NCBI GenBank assembly: GCA_963971425.1
Contig: OZ020525.1
Span: 3,083,560-3,147,559, forward strand
Reading direction: 5' to 3'
DNA: 64,000 nt
DNA from: Bryoerythrophyllum caledonicum
Taxonomy: Eukaryota; Streptophyta; Bryopsida; Pottiales; Pottiaceae
The notes under the pieces were generated by a model. It saw only the letters and a list, made by a program, of their open reading frames with translations. It was not told the DNA's origin and did no database searches. The number at the start of each line of letters is the position of its first letter. Position 1 is the stretch's first letter. Below, in pieces: positions 57,301 through 64,000 of the stretch. The position numbers and the translations under genes were made by a program.

Positions 57301-60300
57301 ATTTCCTGCGGTTGGATCACGTCGAGGGCTACCATGAGCTTTCTATGAAGACCAAGATCTACTTCGCAACAGCAGTGAAGAAGTGAGATGCGGATTTTTA
57401 CGTGAAAGTTGATGACGATGTGCACGTGAACGTGGCCATGCTCGGGATCACGCTCGCCAGACACCGCAACAAGCCGCATATGTACATTGGATGTATGAAA
57501 TCAGGGCCTGTTCTGGCACAGAAGGGGTGAAATACCACGAACCTGAGTACTGGAAATTTGGCGACGAAGGATGGGAAGTGAGCAGTCGATCGATGCTCAC
57601 GCAGCAGTAGCAGCTGGTGCTTCCCATCGATGGTTTTAGCAGCGCTAGGAGGACGTCCAGCTATCATTCCTACGATTGACTGATCGATACTCATACCGGT
57701 CGGAATATTGAGCTAGCTGGAACAATGTTGTGAGCTGAGGAGGAGTGTGGTTTTTCTGTTGAATGATGACGGAGTGGAGCTGTGCCGGTGGTTATATTGA
57801 TTCACGTAGGATTGGAGTAGCTCAGGAGTGATGTCGAGGTTGGGGACGATCGAAGGCAGACAAATTTTAGGAATCGCTTAAAGTTTTACTGAACTTGCCG
57901 GGAGTCAAGTTGACTAAGGAGGGGGCTATGTGAGCATAAAATCTTTACTTTGAATCTTTTTTTTAATTGGCAGTGTGAAATGAGCTTATTTTTCCAAGAA
58001 TTTTGGAAAATTAGTTAAAGATAGTTATTATTAAGCCTTAGAAATTAGAAAGGAGATTTTAGTAGACTCCTAGCCGCCACTCTTTAGAATCTGATTCAAA
58101 TAGACATGGCGGCTATACTCTTTGAAATCCAGATATGAAGAGGTGTCAATTTGACTTTGAGGACATAAGTAAAGATGGAAAAAGAAGGAAACACTACAAC
58201 ACATTAGAAAATAGCATATCTTGAGTGTGTATGTCACTAGAGAGCTCGAGAGAATAGTTTGATTAAATTGTAGAAATGTTATGAATTCTGGCTCATGTTC
58301 AATTTCAAGTTGATGTTCACTTGTTGTAACTACTTAAAGGAATACATTATGTCAATTCAACAATAGTGATTTCAATTTTGCTTCAATAGAATGTAGAATG
58401 TCTCCAGTTTATTGTTTGAATTTTACAAAGTGTGGTTTTTACATCAGTATGTCATGGTTTGTATGAGAATGAGTTATGGCGAGTCAAATTGACTTCGTTG
58501 CAAAGTACTGTTTCTAGCCATCATGCATAGGTTGAGTCATGAGGAAATGAGTAATAGTCTAATGGACATGGAGTAAGCCAGAGAGCAGTATCAGACGAAG
58601 GAGTCTTATGTCTAATTGAAGAACCACTATCCAGAGGGAGGAGAGTGTGCAAGCAGTGTTATTAGTCAATTTGACGTACTTGATTGACAGTCACTGTTTG
58701 GTGTCCTGGAAAGGAGAGTGAATTGCGCATATTAAATAACCGGTTAATAAAATATATTTTTATTTCTATTATCAATAGAAATATTATGGTATCCTGAATA
58801 TGTGATATTTATTGAGAATTGTAGTGTAATTCTGAGAAAGAAAAACACAATGATGAGCGGACTTATTAGTTGAATTATGAGATACATGTAGTAATAGAAG
58901 TTGTGAATTAGCTTAGCTATCTAATTCATTTGTAATTCTTTATTACAAGGCTTTGGATAAATATATTAATTCTAAATTAAAAATATTGTGATGACAATGA
59001 TTTAGATAGATTATGAATTATTAAAGATTAGGAGTATCAAGTGAGAGATGTTTCTTTAGGATTGATCACCCTTTTTAGTAACATTGAACATTAATATTTA
59101 TTTTAACATCCGGAGATGAATAGTGTTGTCATTGTAGTATTTTAATTTAGAAATTCTCTTGTAAGTCCATAAACGGTATCTATAATTGAGAATAAGTTGT
59201 ATGAAAAGGAAGGAATAATAATAAGTTAAAATAGGCACTCATGATGGAGTGATGGATATGTCTTGGAAAAGACATGCGGGAGTTGCTTGAGATAAGTAAA
59301 CTCCTTAGTTGAATTTTGTGCAAGTAGGTAGGATTTCATTTATATAAACTTAAGATAATAAATGAATGGCATATAGATGATGGTTACGGTCTATTTGAAC
59401 AACGTTACTGTCGATTTGACTCAAACTCTGTCGATTTGAACAAGGCTATAACCGCCTGAGGATGTCATGCCTCGGTTACTGTCAAATTGAATCACCCTTG
59501 TTCCTTATAAGATAAATAGTGATAAGAGTGATTTATACTTGGGTTTTGTTTGAGAGAATACCTTGATACATTAATTTAAGAAATATCTTCTTTGTAATAT
59601 ACAAGTGACCATTAATTACACAAAAACGCTAAACGAAAAGACCTTTTCCCGAACCAATTTTATTATGTAGCTTGGGGTTAGATAGACAAATCTAAATTTT
59701 TACTCTACAATGAAGCAAGTGGCCATCAAGGGAAATGAGCATGGCCCATTATGAAAGGAATTATTGTTGCCTAGGAAATGTTGTAACTGAATCAACTGGA
59801 ACGCAGAGGATCATATGAAAATACATGATGAAATGACCCAACACTAACCCTGGTGTTCTGCATCACTCGGAGCTGGGGCATGACAGAGACCGCTTCCAAG
59901 TAGACACAGAAAGCCCACAACACACGGTTGACGATGTGGTGGGATGTTCCTGGACGTACCAAAATGGCCAACAATGCACATGGAGCCAACTGCACAGTTA
60001 AAAAAATGTTAATCCTGGTACCTCCAAAACCAGCATCTCATCCACCCCTCGTGATTATTCCTGTTCTATTAGGCCTTAATTGTTTCTTGTCTCAATAGTC
60101 ATAAACACAATAGAGAAGGATGTTTTTTTGGTCTAACCAATTATAACGTTTGGAAGCCTATTCCTCATCTCAGTAATTTATTATGCAAAGAAAAAGGGTT
60201 TCCTTAGACAAAAATATTCAAATACATGTGTTTGAAACCAATTGTCCACGTAAAAGTTGTCAGCGTGGTGGACATGTTCTTAGCAAAGTTGAGGTTCAAA

Positions 60301-60907
60301 GGTTTGAGGGTGTTAGAGTTATATGTAAAATCACCCAATTCGTAAGATTACGCCTCTTTTCTTTGGTGGTCTTCCAATTAGATCCTCGAAGACTGTGGTG
60401 GTCTCTAAACACAAGTCAAAATGATTTCAGCCATCCTTAAAAAGGAGTTTACCATGGGATACCCTATTGAGTTTCCACTTTTCTCTCCGTTTAGCTGAAT
60501 TAAAATTTATTGAGAGCTATTTAAAGTTGGATTTTAATACTGAAGATGTAAAAAGAGGTTTGAAACGTTTGAAACCAGGATTGGATGAAATCTGGACAAG
60601 GTACCTCCTCTTTTTACATCTTGAGTATGAAAACCCAGCTTTAAATAGCTCTCAATAAATTTAAATTCGGCTTAACATATAGGGTATTTTCAGTACTTGG
60701 CTAAGTTTAAGTAAATGCAACAAAATTAGAATGACATTGGTCCAGATGAAGTAGAAATATTAAAATGAAGAAATGAACTGACCACATAATAGATGGGAAG
60801 GTTGTCCAGGTCATCCGAAGTGGTGGACTTGAGCTTGAACCTCATCATGTAGATCACCCAGGCCTTAGTGAGGATTGTCCAGATGTGCAAACTTGAAAAT
60901 AACCAAT
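54366..60907 (-). CDS. ERD2-like (KDEL-receptor family) protein, 3' exons
   Basis: Exons on the minus strand: 60783-60907, 59849-59989, 54642-54722, 54366-54539; the 5' exons lie beyond the window or were not found. Junctions are GT-AG and in phase 0 (NLPIYYV|LAPCALL, MQNTR|VVEPF, HWILQ|VLDGR). Diagnostic pieces are [52 protein letters not shown] and [20 protein letters not shown], which follow the plant ERD2-like clade of seven-helix ER lumen protein-retaining receptors closely. Members cycle between Golgi and ER; the role of this plant clade is less certain than that of true KDEL receptors. The intron 54723-59848 (5.1 kb) contains antisense gene fragments, and the intron 59990-60782 a long hairpin. 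Coding exons look intact, ending ...FEPSSLT with TGA. Confidence 0.85.
54898..55800 (+). pseudogene. unrecognised ORF with in-frame TGA, inside ERD2-like intron
   Basis: ATG at 54898 ([14 protein letters not shown]) runs 211 codons to TGA at 55531-55533 after LLSVKL. The same frame stays open with [20 protein letters not shown] ... HRNKPQKF to TAA at 55798-55800. Continuous codon-like composition on both sides of the TGA suggests one ancestral frame of about 300 residues broken by a nonsense change, perhaps CGA to TGA. No family is recognised. It is antisense to the host ERD2-like gene and directly joins an HSP90 fragment. Confidence 0.4.
55795..56670 (+). pseudogene. HSP90: HSP90 C-terminal half, rearranged
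   Basis: [20 protein letters not shown] at ~55797 begins the end of the HSP90 middle domain, through [18 protein letters not shown]. Then about 70 residues of the family are missing, and [40 protein letters not shown] and [10 protein letters not shown] follow to 56213. 56214-56389 is foreign; HSP90 resumes in another frame at 56390 ([20 protein letters not shown] to GLSIDDD) and is lost before the MEEVD tail. No introns are seen. It cannot make a functional chaperone. Confidence 0.85.
56214..56322 (+). pseudogene. VIT/VWA-protein-like fragment inserted in HSP90
   Basis: The frame entering from HSP90 continues [26 protein letters not shown].....L.S..TS.VAVEE is typical of the region after the VWA domain in VIT/VWA5-type proteins. 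The piece is about 36 residues, so the assignment rests on one motif. Confidence 0.35.
56671..57110 (+). pseudogene. unidentified gene fragments in the mosaic
   Basis: Reading frames here ([38 protein letters not shown] with [11 protein letters not shown], and [17 protein letters not shown]) have coding-like composition and high GC but change frame within short distances. They lie between HSP90 and galactosyltransferase pieces and are probably further captured exons. I could not assign families. Confidence 0.35.
57111..57600 (+). pseudogene. beta-1,3-galactosyltransferase (GT31) fragment
   Basis: [40 protein letters not shown] and [10 protein letters not shown] match plant GT31 enzymes, which act in the Golgi. 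A TGA at 57384-57386 replaces the Trp of the family's K-W-D-ADFY motif; then [20 protein letters not shown] includes the DDD metal-binding motif, and [16 protein letters not shown] follows. One base is missing after the G codons (about 57527), and [15 protein letters not shown] resumes in another frame before the similarity stops. A nonsense codon plus a frameshift show it is a relic. Confidence 0.85.
57601..59848. other. non-coding part of the ERD2-like intron
   Basis: AT-rich, no supported gene. Around 59390-59470 CTGTCGATTTGA/GTCAAATTGA words repeat. The stretch may be old transposon DNA, but I see no pair of long terminal repeats. Confidence 0.4.
60490..60678. repeat. long imperfect hairpin in ERD2-like intron
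   Basis: The left arm (GAGAGCTATTTAAAGTTGGA through GAAGATGTAAAAAGAGG) and the right arm (CCTCTTTTTACATCTTGAGT through TTTAAATAGCTCTC) are inverted copies of about 70 bases with scattered mismatches around a ~45-base loop. It may be a foldback element; a transcript would form a microRNA- or siRNA-precursor-like stem. Confidence 0.7.
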
Positions 60908-61033
60908 CTGTGCCAGAATGATATGATGCCCCATAAAACCTTTCAAAAACACACAATCAACATTTACATACCTTCTATTAGAATTGAGCCTTGAGGCTAT
61001 GGTTGGTCCTTGGTTCTTGGTTACTGGGTACTA

Positions 61034-63060
61034 GTTAGTGATTCCATGGGTACATAGTGTCTACTCTCAACAGGGGGGAGTAGCTCCGTGCTACTAAACT
61101 CATGTCTGGTAGACATGGATTTAGTGGTCGAACAAACAAACACTTTATTCACTTTTGCCCCTCAAGGGACCAAAGTTCTTCTTCTTCTTAGCAATAAGAA
61201 CCTTTGACTTGCCTTCAAATAGAAATTTTGTGCTAAACCTTTTCTTTACGACCTCTATTATGTTTTTAAAAATTTGAATAAAAAATCTCAATGTCAAGTA
61301 AAAGGGCATAGCAATTTTTTGGAGTTGCCCCATGTCCAACCAATTATACTTTTAGATTGTTTTAGATTATCATCTTAATTCATTGCCCAAGAACTATAGA
61401 GATTAAAATATCTTCAATAAGCATAATTACAAAATTCTAAAGCATCACTTCTTTATTTTTAAAGTTAATTTTGAAGGTATATTTTGAAAATATGGATATA
61501 TATTTTATAGCTAGAAATTTAAATATATTTATAGATTGATACAATAGGTAGAGATGTAAATTAAATTACATTAACTACATATTGAAAATTGAAAATCTTC
61601 CAATATTATGTAGGAATTATTTCAAATGATGGAATAGGTTTTATGTCTTGAAAAGAGAGTTTCACAAGATATTCACAACTACTTCCAAGCAAAATTGGCA
61701 CACATGAAAGTGACATACAAATGGACTCAATTTTTATCAGATAAATTTATATGATTGTAATTACCTTTCAACTTGGCTTTGTTGTGCAATAACTATTTTG
61801 TTTGTAAGTAAAATGTTAAATTGTTGCTAATTTTAATATTCAATTGATATCATTCCAATTTAATTAACCCCTACATTTCCAAGAGTCCCCTCGGGGACTC
61901 TAGAAGAGTTCCATGTGACTAATCCTTTGTCTAGTGAATATCGGCTTAGTGGTGGACGCAACAAACATTCTTCAAGTCAACCTCCATTGGAGATTGGAGT
62001 TCTTCTTCTTCGGCTAAGACAACCTTTCATTTTGCAATCTTTGAAGATAATGATACCTTATCGTTTTAATGCTCAATCAACTTCCTCAATGAAGAGTTTG
62101 GTGAACTCTTCCCTTCCAAAAATCAATGTACAGTACTCTATATTCACAAATACAACAAAATACCAAATTTTGCTACAATTAAGTATAAATACATATAACT
62201 TGTTCTTTAAACATCTAAAAATATGACATGTGTCTAATCTTTTTACTAAACATCCTTCACATCTAAGGTGATTCCCTAGTTAATAGTAACCAACCAAATC
62301 CTATAAAACGACACTTGGGTATATCCAACCCACTTCCATCAAATGAAGGTTTGTCATAATCTAGTCAATACCCCTTAATTTTGGTTGGCGCTTACAGAGG
62401 TACCTATTGGTAGCGAGGAACCAAATATGGCAGCACACTTTGAAAATTTGTAAGTAATTCACATCCCATTGGAAAAATATGAAATCACTTGGGTTAATAT
62501 TGTAATTCTGTTGGCTATCACTGAAAAATATATGTATCATTGTTTGTTCTCTTCAACTAGGCTCATTGCTGAACTTGTCGGTTAAGTTGTTGTATATAAT
62601 CTGGGCTGCTGCTGGGCGTTGCTCTAGAACATGCTCTAGAACATGCTTCAAATTTCTGTGCACCTTGTGTAAGTGTTCCTTGCTAGACGATGCTCACAAG
62701 AAGTCGCAACATGGCTCTGATTGAATCTGTGAGAAGACCATAAAAATTGAGGTGGACGAGAAACTCCATTCACCTTCCTAAAGATGTAACAATCAGACCC
62801 AAACGACTTGCATTAGTTATACACAAAATGCAGGTCGTGCTGTTTCCTAGCCGGTTGATGTTAGCATGATGCCCGCTTCTGTGAAACTGGCAGAATTCCA
62901 TGTAGTTTCCAAACATAACACGTATGATCTTCTTCGTAATAAATTCCTCACACAACACAAATGAAGGTGAGCTTTACTTTCCACCAAAAGGAAATGATTC
63001 TCTCCAAGAGAGGCACAGTGGGCGTTGGACTTTATCCTAGTATTTATGGTTCACTACAGT
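61034..63060 (+). repeat. 2 kb duplicated segment, copy B
   Basis: Same-orientation homologue of 30330-32338, including the piggyBac-type end at about 61861 (TTAA then CCCCTACATTTCC). It ends GGTTCACTACAG directly before another CACTAAA element. No gene is supported. Confidence 0.75.
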
Positions 63061-63061
63061 A

Positions 63062-63232
63062 CACTAAAGATGGCATTTAGTGTAGTGGACACTAAATGCG
63101 AACCTGTACACTACTGCTAAACTTGACAATTAGTGTAGTGACAAAACTATACACTAAATGTCAACTACTACACTAAATGTCAATTCTAGTAAATAGTGGA
63201 ACTTAGGTTATTTTACTTGTGGACATTTAGTG
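63062..63232. mobile_element. 171 bp CACTAAA MITE
   Basis: TA at 63060-63061 and 63233-63234 flank CACTAAAGATGGCATTTAGT ... GGACATTTAGTG. The interior has several ACACTAAATG motifs in both orientations, as in the subterminal parts of the 2.5 kb element at 39280. Confidence 0.6.
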
Positions 63233-63299
63233 TATTAAACATAGAAACTGATTACATGCACATTTCGAGCATCAAAGTAAAGAAGGTTACGAGTGCATT

Positions 63300-64000
63300 G
63301 AAAAAAAAAAAAAATTGCTAAAGAAAGATTGGAAAAAATATAACGTGGATATGGAACAAAAAAAAAATCCCAGAATTAGAAAAAAATAGAATGTGCAATT
63401 GGAAGGAAATGAATTTGCAAATATAAGTTTGGAAAAATAAGAAATTGGAATTCAAAGGAAAGTGAGAGAAGAAAGAAATATTGGAAAATTAAAAAAAACA
63501 TAGATATAAAATGAATAAAAACTAAATAAATATTAAATAAACAAACATACAATAATTGTTCATAAAGTATAAAACTGAATACAAAAACAATAAATATTGA
63601 ATAATGAAATTGGTAAAAAAACAAACAATAAATAATCATCGATCATGATAAATGAATATATATATAAATTAAATATTAACAAAACTAACAAATATACAAA
63701 AAAAATATATTATATTTTTAAATATTTAAATATTCATAAAAATAAAAAAAATACAATCTATATTCATTAAATATTCACAAATATTCATTAAGTATCAGTT
63801 ACGTATTAATTAAATATTAACTAAATAGTAAGTAAATATTTATTAAATATATATTATATACTTCCTGAACATCATTTGAATATTAATTACATATTATGTG
63901 AATGTGAATCAAATATTAATTAAATATTCAGTACATATTCATGAAATACAGAGTAAATATTAATTACATATTTATGAAATATTAATGAAATATTCCAAAA
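63300..64000. repeat. AT-rich degenerate repeat at window end
   Basis: After poly-A tracts, the sequence from about 63500 is dominated by variants of TTAAATATTAATTA and AAATATTCAT, a degenerate short-period AT repeat continuing to the edge. It has no coding content. Confidence 0.6.

Noticed and set aside
58700-59640. Possible solo LTR (TATA-like TATAAGATAAATAG and T-rich end near 59500-59600)
   Set aside because: No second LTR, primer-binding site or target duplication could be found.

Overview
The window looks like nuclear DNA of a streptophyte (green plant lineage). The reasons are GT-AG introns with matching phases, plant-type exons of an ERD2-like receptor, a plant SRC2-like C2 protein, a TIR domain, plant HSP90 and beta-1,3-galactosyltransferase fragments, TATA boxes, and a very high load of plant-style DNA transposons. 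A charophyte such as Chara is my best guess, but this is an inference and not proven. No tRNA, rRNA, CRISPR or bacterial operon structure was found.

Layout. 1-1150: two short unrecognised coding pieces. 2035-7874 (+): a multi-exon gene whose product combines a ParB/sulfiredoxin-like segment (DGNHR motif) with a degenerate beta-class DNA methyltransferase; its fourth intron is filled by an array of ~140 bp palindromic repeats. 9077-9566: a small acidic gene with a frame change. 10029-11834 (+): a two-exon F-box-like gene whose 1.2 kb intron is filled by a different array of hairpins, with the same 10 bp palindrome arms as the first array. 12218-13924 (+) and 17512-19641 (-): two paralogous coiled-coil/RING-H2 proteins, the first with an in-frame TGA. 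20090-26190: a decayed hAT transposase gene (22369-25595, -) bracketed by oppositely oriented arrays of the heptamer CATCCGC; each array ends just upstream of a TATA box, one for the RING gene and one for the transposase.

26433-46650 is dominated by repeats: a ~3 kb segment present twice (26433-29560 and 38330-44320), a 2 kb segment present at 30330-32338 and again at 61034-63060, piggyBac-like TTAA elements, TA-flanked CACTAAA elements, Tourist-like MITEs with TAA duplications, and a LINE remnant. A small four-exon membrane-protein gene (32614-34476, -) survives in this region with MITEs in its introns. 47265-47909 (+) is a C2-domain protein and 51247-51660 (+) a TIR-domain fragment.

54366 to beyond 60907 (-) is a plant ERD2-like (KDEL receptor family) gene with at least four visible exons. 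Its 5.1 kb intron contains, on the opposite strand, an unknown ORF broken by TGA and a mosaic of broken gene fragments (HSP90 C-terminal half, a VIT/VWA-like piece, a GT31 galactosyltransferase piece). The last 700 bases are AT-rich repeat.

The most interesting signals are the ParB-methyltransferase-like gene, the palindrome arrays inside introns of two neighbouring genes with a shared core, the heptamer arrays at TATA boxes of both the transposase and the RING gene, and the captured-gene mosaic nested in the ERD2-like intron.
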